Origin: JAAYDI01 sp052034005
GTDB lineage: Bacteria; Planctomycetota; Planctomycetia; Pirellulales; Pirellulaceae
Length of the DNA: 64,000 nucleotides
Assembly: GCA_052034005.1 (NCBI GenBank)
Contig: JBPOJB010000010.1
Coordinates: forward strand, 62,001-126,000
Direction of reading: 5' to 3'
Shown here: positions 8,865 to 18,300 of the stretch, one piece after another
How positions within the stretch are numbered: position 1 is the first letter of the stretch
Layout of the letters: the number at the start of each line of letters is the position of its first letter
The notes under the pieces: model-generated
The model's input: only the letters and a program-made list of their open reading frames with translations
Databases searched by the model: none
Told to the model about the DNA's origin: nothing
Position numbers and translations under genes: made by a program

Positions 8865-10721
8865 TCAGGTCGTCGCCAGTACGACGTTGCGCTCGCTCAG
8901 CGCAACCCGCCGGCGCAGCGCCTCGAGCAGTTCCGTCCAGTTGATGGGCTTGGCCAGATATGCATCCACGCCCTGGCCCAGCAACTGCCGTTGGACGGCC
9001 GGATTGGCCCGGCCGGTCAGCACCACCATGGGGATGCGGTCCGTCAGCGGGTGGCTCTTCAGTCGGCTGCAGAGATAGTCGCCTTCGCCGTCCGGCACGT
9101 TCAGGTCTGCGATGATCACATCAGGCTGGCTCTCCAACGCCGCCCAATAGCCCGGCATGCCGCTGGCAGCCAGCACGACTTCCACCCCGTAGTCGGCCAG
9201 CCGACGGCTGATCGCCTCGCGGATTTCCGGGTCGTCGTCGATGCACAAGACACGGGCGCGTTTCGCGGTTGCGGCCGCCTCGTCCTCCTCGTCGAGCACG
9301 TCGTGCGCGGAGTCGGCGAAGCTGGCGTCCCAGGCCTCGGTGTCCCGCGGCCCGAAGGGGGCGCGCGCGGTCTCGGACATCGAGGGTTCGCTCAGACCGT
9401 ACCGGACACTACCGCTGTCCTGCGGTCGCGCACCGCTGTCCGAGGGCAGGGGGATCTCGAGACAGAATTCCGCCCAGCGCCCGAGTTGGCTGTCGGCCGC
9501 GACCTGGCCGCCATGCAGCTGGAGGATGCGCCACGTGTTGTAGAGCCCGACTCCCGTGCCCGGCTTCGCGAGCAGTTCAGGCGTCTGAATCCGGGAGAAC
9601 GGACGAAACAGCAGCCCGCACTGCTCGACGGGAAAACCCGGCCCGTCGTTCCGCACGTACACGCGGAACGTGTCGGCCGCCTGCTCGCAGCAGATGCGGA
9701 TCGCGCCGCCCTCGCGGCCGTACTTGATCGCATTGGTGATCAGGTTGTTCATCGCGGTCTGCATCAACCCGGCGTCGCACGGCACCAAGGGGGCGATCGG
9801 CCCTAGCACGAGCGTCAGCGGCATCCGGTGCCGCTCGAGCTGTGACCGGGACATCTCGATCGCCGGCTGAATCACGTCGGCCACGAAGTCGACTTCCCGC
9901 ACGCGTACGGCCACCTTGCCGTCCTGGAGCCTGTCCATGTCGCGGTACTCCCGGGTCAAATCGACCAGGCCGTCCGCCCGGGCTTGTAACCGCTGGACGT
10001 ACACCAACTGCTCGGGCGTCAGGTTTCCGGCCTGCTCCTGGCCGAGCGACCGGATGTCTTCCCGCAACCCTGTCAAGGCGTTCTTCAGTTCGTGGTTCAC
10101 GAAGCCGAGCAATCCCTCAGTCGAACGCCGCGCCGCGTCCAGTTGCTCGATCCGACGAGCCTTCTCCACGGCCCGGCCCAGTCGCTCGGCAATGGCCAGG
10201 TCGAAGCGCACGTGGCGCGGGGAGTAGACGTGCGGCTTGCGCGAACTGCGGAACAGTACGCCTGCGGCTCGACCCCCCACGGTCAGTGGACATGCCAGGC
10301 TCGAGCGGACACCCTCGTTCACCAGCAGGCGGGTCGACTCGCTGCGGGGATGTTCCGCGAGGTAGTGTGCCAGATCACCGATCACCCGCGGCTGGTTGTC
10401 CTCAATGACCCGGCGCAGGGAACTGTTGCTGATATCCGCCGAGTATCCGACGTTCAGTTCAACCGGTTCGTACGTCGCGTAGGCGGCTTTCGTCACCAGG
10501 TGCCGATCATCATCCTCCAGCAGTGCCAGTCCGATGCGGTCGCATGGGCAGAACCTCTTCGTGGACTCGAAGATGTACCGGACGATCTCCTCCACTGACT
10601 CGGCTTCGCCGGCTTTGGCGTTGATCGCGTCCAAGGCGGCCGTCTCCGCCGCGGAGAACAGGGCGGCGCGTTCCGGATGATGCGGGACCGTTGGGCGCGG
10701 GTTCCGTGTGAGCATCGCCAT
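8865..10721 (-). CDS. Hybrid sensor kinase: GAF, HisKA, HATPase and C-terminal receiver
   Basis: This 618-residue cytoplasmic kinase has no membrane segments. An N-terminal GAF-like sensor domain (about residues 40-195) includes the segment IRVRSSLACPLTVGGRAAGV. A HisKA helix with His210 follows (FVNHELKNALTGL), then a HATPase domain (N box MNNLITNAIKYG, G1 RNDGPGFP, G2 PGTGVGLYNTWRI). After a linker, a C-terminal receiver domain carries the phospho-Asp in VIIADLNVPDGEG and the Lys in AYLAKPINW. ATG 10721 is chosen for AGAGGAG five bases upstream. TTGGTA and GATAAG, 17 bases apart just upstream, could form a promoter. The C-terminal receiver suggests phosphorelay or autoregulation; the partner is unknown. 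Confidence 0.92.
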   Translation of the reverse strand: MAMLTRNPRPTVPHHPERAALFSAAETAALDAINAKAGEAESVEEIVRYIFESTKRFCPCDRIGLALLEDDDRHLVTKAAYATYEPVELNVGYSADISNSSLRRVIEDNQPRVIGDLAHYLAEHPRSESTRLLVNEGVRSSLACPLTVGGRAAGVLFRSSRKPHVYSPRHVRFDLAIAERLGRAVEKARRIEQLDAARRSTEGLLGFVNHELKNALTGLREDIRSLGQEQAGNLTPEQLVYVQRLQARADGLVDLTREYRDMDRLQDGKVAVRVREVDFVADVIQPAIEMSRSQLERHRMPLTLVLGPIAPLVPCDAGLMQTAMNNLITNAIKYGREGGAIRICCEQAADTFRVYVRNDGPGFPVEQCGLLFRPFSRIQTPELLAKPGTGVGLYNTWRILQLHGGQVAADSQLGRWAEFCLEIPLPSDSGARPQDSGSVRYGLSEPSMSETARAPFGPRDTEAWDASFADSAHDVLDEEDEAAATAKRARVLCIDDDPEIREAISRRLADYGVEVVLAASGMPGYWAALESQPDVIIADLNVPDGEGDYLCSRLKSHPLTDRIPMVVLTGRANPAVQRQLLGQGVDAYLAKPINWTELLEALRRRVALSERNVVLATT

Positions 10722-11060
10722 CGAGCTCCTCTGGCTGAACTGAATTGCTTCCTTATCCCCCAGGATCTCGCCGTTACCAATGGGCGCCACAACAGGGCGA
10801 GACCGGCGATGTCGGCGGGCAGCATCGCTTACAAAAACATAGGTCACAATCAGCCGGTAGCGGCCCGACGGGCCGGCCGCTCGTACAGATTGCGACGAAG
10901 ATTCGGCCCTCCGCGCGGCGCGCGGAATACTCCCGAGGTGGCTGTCACGCGGTCTATCCCGCGCGATCGCACCCAGCGCTGAATTGCGGTGCGCATTCCC
11001 GCATGCCGGCTCCGGTCGGTCCGGCCGGCAACCGGTCGTTCGCCCACACTGCTCTCATTG
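10722..11060. other. Intergenic gap with no gene
   Basis: These 339 bp lie between two minus-strand genes (GH13 upstream, hybrid kinase downstream). Apart from a possible TTGGTA-N17-GATAAG promoter just upstream of the kinase, nothing recognisable was seen. Confidence 0.6.
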
Positions 11061-13715
11061 TCATTCGCGCACCAGCACGCGCACCTGGTAGGGGCTCATC
11101 GAGATGCCGAGCGGCGTGGTGGCCGGCACCGGCTGGTCGGAGAAGGCATCCCGGCTGAATCCGATCGTGCCGGGCGGCAGCGAGACTTCGGTTTCGACCG
11201 CCTGCGGATTGAAGCTGATGAGCACCAGCGCCTGGTCCGCGCCCTGGGACCGCAGGCAGGCGAAGACGCCGCCGGTGGCGCGGGCGGACTGGTAGTCGGC
11301 GGCCCCCTCGCGGAGCACGGCGAGGCGCTTGCGCAGGCCATAGAGCCGGGCGAGGAAATCGACGCTCGAGGCGCCCTGGCCGCCGTACACGGCGGGGTCC
11401 TCGTCGCCCTGGTAGAGCATCGGCACGCCTTCTATCAACGCGCACAAGGCCAGCAGCGCCCGCATCCGATCGACGCCATAGGCCCGCGCGGGACGCTGCT
11501 TCTGAAATGTCCAGGAGACCGTGTCGTGGTTGCTGATCCAACGCATCTTCAGCGCGCCCGGCGGCAGAGTCAGCGCCTGATCGTGCAGGAACTGCTGGAA
11601 TGCACCTGCCCACCGCTCGGGCGGCGCGTCCTCGGCCAGCAGGTCGGCCTGCAGGAAGTAGAGCTGCGCGTCGTAGGTCAAGTCGCCGACGCCGCAGAAG
11701 ACGTTGGCGCCGGTGTATTCCTCCGGCAACAACACGACGCCCGGGTGGACAGCCGCGTAACCTCGGCGAATCGCGCGGTTCATGCCCAGGCCCGCGGCCA
11801 GCGAGGACAACGACGGGCGGCTCGTCACCGCCGGGTTCCAGTTCAAGGGGCCGCCGGCCGCGCAGTCGACCCGCGCGCCCACCGCGCCGAATTCGCGCGC
11901 GTTCCACTCGGCCGCGCGGCGCATGTAGTCCTGCCAGCCGGGATGATGGTTGTCGAAGGCCAACTGGCCCCAGGCGTACTGCCGCGTGCCGTCCTGTTTC
12001 CACGCCGCCCATTCGGGATGCTCCTTGGCCAGCGCGGTGAAGTCCGGCGGGCCGTGTGGCACCAGGTCGAACATCAACCGAATGTGGCTGGCCGCACAAG
12101 CGCGCGACAGCGCCTTCAAATCGTCGGCCGAACCGAGCAGGTGGTCGACCTGGAAATGATCGAACGGCGCGTACAGATTCCATCGCGTGCCGTCGCCATG
12201 TTCCCAAGTCGGCAGGAGCCAGAGCAGGTCGACCTGCATCCGCTCCAGCGTTGGAACGTACTGCGTCAAAGCCGGGAACCCGCCGTAACGCAGGAACCCG
12301 AGCTCAGGCGGCCCGCCCGGATGCCCGCAGTAGAGCGTCATGCCGCGCAGGCCCTCCAGGGCGCCGTCGGGCGTCTGCAGGCCGACCGCGCGGTACGCGT
12401 CCTGCACGCCCTGCAACACCGCGTCGCGTGACCCATGCACGAGCCAGAAGTACTGCCGGCCGAGCACCACCGTCTCGCCGGGCCGCAGACGGACGATCAC
12501 CTCCTGCCGATGGCTGATCGACGCGCCGCGCCCGGCGCGGCGCACCGACACCGGCGAATACTCCTCTTCAGAATAGAACCACGCGCCCACCCCGCGCTGA
12601 TGCGCATCGGACCAGAGCATGGCCAGCGGTTCGGAACTGCGCGGGCTCGCCGACAGACCATCGCTCAGCTCCGCGATCGGCGTCTCGCCGACCGGCAAGC
12701 TGCCGGGAAAGAGCGCGGCCGTGTCCGGGCCGACGGCCAGCGGCGGCGTGACGTAGACCAGCGTCTGGAAGAGCTGCTCGTCCGCACGGCGGTTCCGGAT
12801 CGCGAGCCTGCGCGTGAAGGCCGCTCGATCATCCGGGAGCGTGAACTCCGCCTGGTATTCGTAGGTGTCGTCCGAGGCGGTCAGGCGGAGCACGGCGGCG
12901 CCGGATTCCCGCGCGATCTCGTGATGAGTCAGGGGCGGTATCGCGGGGGGCTCCAGCCGCAATTGCGATGCGAGTCCGAGCGCCACCGGGCCGTCAATGC
13001 CGCCATCAAACCCGCCATTGGTCACTTTCACCAGCAGCACGCAAGGTCGGTCGCGCGGCAGCTGTCGTGCAACAAGCGGATACCTGCGCGGCGTACTCCA
13101 GTGCCGCGGCGTCTCCGCCCCCGTGCGGCCTACGCGCTGGCCGTTCACCCATACCTCGTCAAAGTCGTCGATCGCACCCACGACGAGCGCCAGCTCCTCG
13201 TCCGGCCAGTGGGCCGGCAGGACAAACTCGCGCCGATACCAGAACTCACCCGTGCGATCGTGCAACCGGTCGTCCCCCGCACCGCGCCGGCTGGGCACCG
13301 GCGTCGTGGCCCACGGCACCGCCTCAAAGCGCCCTTGCAGGAAGTCCGCCGCCGCGGACGCGGGCGGCGGCGTCGGCGTGTAGAGCCACGAGCCTGTCAG
13401 GTCCACGGCCTGACCGGCCGCGACCGCGCGCATGACCTGCGCGGTGTCGAGCACCGGAGGCGGCGCGGGCGCCACGCTCACCGGCGCCCCGCCGGCCACC
13501 ACCAGGTCGTCGCCCGCCCGCTTGTCGACCAGGCCGATCCACGTGCCGGTCCGAGCATCGAACCGCAGCGATAGCTGGGCGTTCTCCAGCACCAGCGGCG
13601 AACCGTCGGGCCCGCCGCCCGCCACGCTGCCCCCACCCCACGCCGACTGGAGCAGGAACAGGGCCGGCGCCAGCACCAGGACACACCCGCGAAGAATCGG
13701 TCGTAGCTTCCACAT
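11061..13715 (-). CDS. Exported GH13-type alpha-amylase family protein with N-terminal beta-sandwich
   Basis: This 884-residue protein starts with a signal peptide (RGCVLVLAPALFLLQSAWG). The first half is beta-rich and includes a galactose-binding-like sandwich of the kind found at the front of GH2 enzymes (DDFDEVWVNGQRVGRTG, VLLVKVTNGGFDGG). The second half is a GH13 TIM barrel: conserved region I LMFDLVPHG, region II GARVDCA with nucleophile Asp617, region III LLPEEYTG with acid/base Glu665 or Glu666, and region IV ISNHDT with Asp731. A small C-terminal beta domain ends the chain. It should hydrolyse or transfer alpha-glucosidic bonds outside the cytoplasm; exact specificity is not visible. 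ATG 13715 is the start in front of the signal peptide. Confidence 0.9.
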   Translation of the reverse strand: MWKLRPILRGCVLVLAPALFLLQSAWGGGSVAGGGPDGSPLVLENAQLSLRFDARTGTWIGLVDKRAGDDLVVAGGAPVSVAPAPPPVLDTAQVMRAVAAGQAVDLTGSWLYTPTPPPASAAADFLQGRFEAVPWATTPVPSRRGAGDDRLHDRTGEFWYRREFVLPAHWPDEELALVVGAIDDFDEVWVNGQRVGRTGAETPRHWSTPRRYPLVARQLPRDRPCVLLVKVTNGGFDGGIDGPVALGLASQLRLEPPAIPPLTHHEIARESGAAVLRLTASDDTYEYQAEFTLPDDRAAFTRRLAIRNRRADEQLFQTLVYVTPPLAVGPDTAALFPGSLPVGETPIAELSDGLSASPRSSEPLAMLWSDAHQRGVGAWFYSEEEYSPVSVRRAGRGASISHRQEVIVRLRPGETVVLGRQYFWLVHGSRDAVLQGVQDAYRAVGLQTPDGALEGLRGMTLYCGHPGGPPELGFLRYGGFPALTQYVPTLERMQVDLLWLLPTWEHGDGTRWNLYAPFDHFQVDHLLGSADDLKALSRACAASHIRLMFDLVPHGPPDFTALAKEHPEWAAWKQDGTRQYAWGQLAFDNHHPGWQDYMRRAAEWNAREFGAVGARVDCAAGGPLNWNPAVTSRPSLSSLAAGLGMNRAIRRGYAAVHPGVVLLPEEYTGANVFCGVGDLTYDAQLYFLQADLLAEDAPPERWAGAFQQFLHDQALTLPPGALKMRWISNHDTVSWTFQKQRPARAYGVDRMRALLALCALIEGVPMLYQGDEDPAVYGGQGASSVDFLARLYGLRKRLAVLREGAADYQSARATGGVFACLRSQGADQALVLISFNPQAVETEVSLPPGTIGFSRDAFSDQPVPATTPLGISMSPYQVRVLVRE

Positions 13716-13891
13716 GTCGTCACCCGGCCTCCCGTGAGCGATCACCCATCCGATGTACCAAGTCGATTATGGCCGGGCGACACCGCGCGCCGCAACATGA
13801 CTAGCCCCCACCTCGTCGCGCCGTGGAAGCTGCTCGCAGGGCGGCCGCCAACCGCGCGCGGGCGGCACGCGCGCCGGCGTGCGCGTGGGCG

Positions 13892-13920
13892 CTGACACGG
13901 CGGGGCCGGCCGCGTACATT
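13892..13920 (+). promoter_or_regulatory. Sigma-70-like promoter for the SGNH hydrolase gene
   Basis: CTGACA (13892-13897) and TACATT (13915-13920) are separated by 17 bp. They lie 41 bp before ATG 13962 in the divergent gap between the GH13 gene and the SGNH gene. This is the best promoter match in the window. Confidence 0.5.
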
Positions 13921-13961
13921 GTGGCCATCGCCGTGCGCGCATGTCGCGGAGAGGAGGGCGG

Positions 13962-15176
13962 ATGGCGGCGGAGTTGGGCAAGCGGTTCTTTTCGACGCGG
14001 CGCCGGGTGGTCCTCGGCCGGCTCCTGCTGATGCTGCTCGGGTGCCTGGCCGGACTGCTGTTGGCCGAGGCGGCGCTGCGCCTGGCCGGCATCGGCTTGG
14101 GCACGGACTCGGCGTATCAAGCGGACCCGTACTGTGGCGTGCGTCATGTGCCGAACTATCGCGGCTGGCACACGCGGGAGGGCCGCGTCTGGATCGAGAT
14201 CAACAGTCACGGGTGGCGCGACCGGGAGCGGTCGGTTGACAAGCCGCCTGATACGTTTCGCATCGCCGTGTTGGGCGATTCCTATGCCGAGGCCTTCCAA
14301 GTGGCGCTGGACAAGACGTTCTGGTCGGTGATGGAAGACGGCCTGGCAGAGCGCCGGCGCGCGCTCGGTCAGCGGGTGGAAGTGTTGAACTTCGGCGTAT
14401 CCGGCTACGGTACCGCGCAGGAACTCGAGGCGCTGCGGCATTACGTCTGGGCCTACCAGCCGGACCTGATCCTGCTCCAGTTCTTCGCGGCGAATGACGT
14501 CTGCAACAACTCGCGCCGACTGGACGGGCACGCGGGCCGCCCGTACTACACGCTGGACGGCGAGCGCCTGGTGCTGGACGACTCGTTCTTGCAGGATCCG
14601 GAGCGCGTCCGCTTCCAGACGTCGACATGGATCCAGCTGAAGGATTTCATTGTCCATCACAGCCGGGTGGCGGCGTTGATCTACGAGTCTCGCCATCGGA
14701 GAGCGGTTCCGATCCCCGCGGATGGGACGGAACCCGGCCTGGCCATGCAGGCGTTTCGCAAACCGGACAGCGCGGCCTGGAAGGATGCGTGGGCGGTGAC
14801 CGATCGGCTCGTGTTGGAGATGGCCCGAGAGGCCCGGTCGCACGGCGCGGAGTTCGTCGTGCTGATGGCCAACTGCGGGATCGAAGTGGACCCGCAGGAC
14901 GCCGCGCGCGGGCGTCTCGAGCAAGCGCTTGGCGTGCGCGACCTGTTGTATCCGGAGCGGCGTCTGGCGGCGCTCGGAGCCGCCCATGGATTCACGGTGG
15001 TGCGGCTCGCGGAGGCCATGCGTCGATCTTGCCGCGAGCACCAGCTCTATGCGCACGGGTTCGCCAATACGCGTCCGGGCACCGGGCATTGGAACGAAAC
15101 GGGCCATCGCCTGGCCGGCGAACTTGCGGCGCGCGAGGTGATGGCTGTCATATCCGCGCGGGCCGACCAGCGTTGA
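13962..15176 (+). CDS. Membrane-anchored SGNH/GDSL-family hydrolase
   Basis: This 404-residue protein has one N-terminal membrane segment (LGRLLLMLLGCLAGLLLAEA) and an extracytoplasmic SGNH domain. Block I has the nucleophile Ser107 in LGDSYAEAFQV, block II the Gly in NFGVSGYGTAQE, block III the Asn in FFAANDVCNN and block V the catalytic His382 in NETGHRLAGE. Such enzymes are often carbohydrate O-acetyl esterases or lipases, and the neighbouring GH13 and GH127-GH51 genes favour a polysaccharide deacetylase role, but that is inference. ATG 13962 is chosen over ATG 13941 because GGAGG lies 4-8 bases upstream. The gene is divergent from the GH13 gene and co-directional with the GH127-GH51 fusion. 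Confidence 0.9.
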   Translation: MAAELGKRFFSTRRRVVLGRLLLMLLGCLAGLLLAEAALRLAGIGLGTDSAYQADPYCGVRHVPNYRGWHTREGRVWIEINSHGWRDRERSVDKPPDTFRIAVLGDSYAEAFQVALDKTFWSVMEDGLAERRRALGQRVEVLNFGVSGYGTAQELEALRHYVWAYQPDLILLQFFAANDVCNNSRRLDGHAGRPYYTLDGERLVLDDSFLQDPERVRFQTSTWIQLKDFIVHHSRVAALIYESRHRRAVPIPADGTEPGLAMQAFRKPDSAAWKDAWAVTDRLVLEMAREARSHGAEFVVLMANCGIEVDPQDAARGRLEQALGVRDLLYPERRLAALGAAHGFTVVRLAEAMRRSCREHQLYAHGFANTRPGTGHWNETGHRLAGELAAREVMAVISARADQR

Positions 15177-15262
15177 CCGAGGGTTGGGCGGCGCACGCGC
15201 CTCCGAGCCGCTCGAGAATACCTGGTTGGGCCTGTGCGCCGGCCCGGCGGCACACTGTGGCG

Positions 15263-15290
15263 CTGACCGGCGCGCTTTTGCTGCTATATT
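15263..15290 (+). promoter_or_regulatory. Candidate promoter for the GH127-GH51 gene
   Basis: CTGACC (15263-15268) and TATATT (15285-15290) are spaced by 16 bp and end 74 bp before ATG 15365, in the gap after the SGNH gene. The -35 resembles that of the upstream SGNH promoter. Confidence 0.42.
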
Positions 15291-15364
15291 GGTGGCGGGC
15301 TGGACGTGGGACGGCGCGGTGGCCGCCCGCGCGGCTGAACGCGTGTTCTTTGCAGGAATGGGCC

Positions 15365-18300
15365 ATGAAAGCGCTCTGTCAACCCATCATGCTCGTGATG
15401 GCTCTCGGGGCCCCGGTGCGTGCCACGGCCGCTCCGCCCCTGTCGCTCGAACCGGTGCCGATCCAGCAGGTCGTCGTCCAAGACGATTTCTGGTCGCCCA
15501 AGCTCAAGGTCTGGCGCGAAGTGACGATCCCTGACTGCCTCGCCAAGTTCGAGGCGGACGGCGCGGTCACGAACTTCGACAAGATCCGGGACGGTGCGGG
15601 CGGCGAGCACGGCGGCCCGCCGTGGTACGACGGCTTGCTGTACGAGATGATCCGCGGCAGCGCGGACTTCCTGGCGGCCGAGCGCGATCCGGCGCTCGAA
15701 GCGCGACTCGACGGCTACATCGAGCGGATCGCGGCGGCGGCGGCCAGGGATCCCGACGGATACCTGAACACCTACACGCAACTGAAGGAGCCGGACCATC
15801 GTTGGGGGATGAACGGCGGCGACGACAATTGGCAGCACGACCTGTACAATGCGGGCGCGATGGTGGAAGCGGCGGTCCACTACTATCGCGCAACCGGTAA
15901 GACACGGCTGCTCGAAGTCGCCACGAAGCTGGCCAATCACATGGCGGACCTGATGGGCCCGCCGCCGAAGCAGAACGCCGTCCCGGGCCATTCGCTGGGC
16001 GAGGAAGCGCTCGTGAAGCTGTACCTGCTGTTCCGGGAGCGGCCGGAGCTGCAGTCCCAGATGCCGGTGCCGGTCGACCCGCAGCGCTACCTGCGGCTGG
16101 CCGAGTTCTGGATCGAGCAGCGTGGCCGCCCGGAGGGCCGCAAGAGCTTCGGATCCTACGGCCAGGACCACAAGCCGGTCTTGGAGCAGGAGACGATCGA
16201 AGGCCACGCGGTGCGGGCCACGTTGCTCTGCACCGGCCTGGTCGCGGCCGCCCGCGTCAACGGGCGAGAGGACTACCTGGCCGCCGCCCAACGGCTCTGG
16301 GACAACATGGTCCACCGCCGGATGTATGTCATCGGCGGCCTGGGCGCAGTGGCCGGCCATGAAGGATTCGGTCCGGACTACCTGCTCCCGAACAACGGCT
16401 ACCTGGAGACCTGCGCCGCCATCGGGGCCGGCTTCTTCCACGAGAACATGGGCCTCGCGCTGGCCGACGCGCGCTATCCGGACGAGCTGGAACGCGTGCT
16501 CTACAATGCGGTCCTTCCCGGCGTCTCGCTGGAGGGAAATACCTACTTCTACGAGAATCCGCTCGAGGCCGGGCCACAACGCACGCGCTGGGCCTGGCAC
16601 GGCTGCCCCTGCTGCCCGCCCATGTTCGTCAAGATCATGAGCGCGCTGCCCGGCTCCATCTACGCGCGGGGACCGGCGGAGATCTATGTGAACCTGTTCG
16701 TCGGCAGCCGGGCGACTGTGCCTGTAAATGACATTAACGTGTCGCTCCAACAGACGACGCGCTATCCCTGGGAGGAAGTGGTCCGCATCTCCGTCGATCC
16801 GGATCGCGATGTCGCCTTCGCCCTCCACATCCGACTGCCCGCCTGGTGCGCCGAGCCGCGCCTGGCGCTCAACGGCCGGCCGTTGACGACGATCGACCGC
16901 GCGCGGGGCTACGCGCGGCTCCAGCGCACCTGGCAGAAGGGCGACCGGGTCGAACTGTCGCTGCCGATGCCCGTGCGCCGCATCAAGGCCCACCCGAACG
17001 TGGAGGCGAACACCGGTCGCGTCGCGCTGGGCCGCGGGCCGCTGGTCTACTGCCTCGAAGCCGTCGACAACGGCGGCCAGGTGCGGAACCTGGTCATCCC
17101 GCCCGGCGCGCCGCTGGCGGCACGACACCGCCCGGACCTGCTCGGCGGCGTGACGGTCGTCAGCGGGCCGGCCTGGGCGCTGAGCCCGGCCGCGTGGCCC
17201 GACCAGCTCTACCTGCCGTCCACCAGCGTGCCCGGCCGCACGGAAGTCGAGTTCACCGCGATCCCGTACTTCGCGAACGCCAACCGGCAGCCCGGGGAGA
17301 TGTGCGTGTGGATCCCCGAGGCTCCGCCGCAGGAAGTCCGCGTCGACGTGCGGGCCGGCCAGACGGTGCACGCGGTCTCGCGTTACCTCACCGGCGCATG
17401 CATCGAAGATGTGAATCACGAGATCTACGGCGGCATCTACAGCCAGATGATCTTCGGCGAGAGCTTCCAGGAACCGCCGCCGCCCATTCCGATCCGAGGG
17501 TTCCGGACCCATGGCGGCGTGTGGACCGTTACGGCCGAGGGTGAATTGGCGGGCGGCGGCGGAGACGGACCGAAGTTGGAGAGCCAACTGCCGGCGTTCA
17601 CCGACGGCGAAGTGAGCGTGGATGTGCTCTTCGCCAACCGCCAGGCCGGCAACGCGGGGCTGATCGTCCGCCTGGCGCGGCCGGGAATCGGCGCGGACAA
17701 CTTCGATGGGTATGAAGTGGCTCTCGACCCGCACCGGCAGATGCTGCGCCTCGGCCGGCATCGCCACGATTTCCAGAACATCCAGGACGTGCCGTGCGCC
17801 GTGGCCGTGGGCGCTTGGAACAAGCTGGCGGTGCGGCTGTCGGGCTCGGCGCTGGAAGTGCTCGTGAACGACCGCCCGGTGACGCGTCACGACGACGCCG
17901 GCGCGGCGCTTCTCTCGGGGACCGTCGGCTTGCGCCAGTGGCAGCGCGAGGCACGCTACAGGAACCTGCGCGTGACCACGGATGGCCACGAGCAGCTGCT
18001 GGCGTTTGAACCGGACGCGGCGCAAGGCCCGGCCGAACTCAGCAGCATGTGGCGATCGGTGTGCACCGGCAACGCCGCCGGCAGCTGGACCCTGGACACG
18101 CACCGCCCGTTCCTGGGAGCGCAGAGCCAATGCCTGGGTTTCGTCAGCGGCCAGGGGCAGGTGGGAATCGAGAACCAGGGCCTGAATCGTTGGGGCTTGC
18201 ACTTCGTCGGCGGCCAGCCCTATGAGGGACTGCTGTGGGTGCGGGCGGACCAGCCGAGCGAACTGTGGGTTGCGCTGCAGAGCGCGGACGGGATGAAGAC

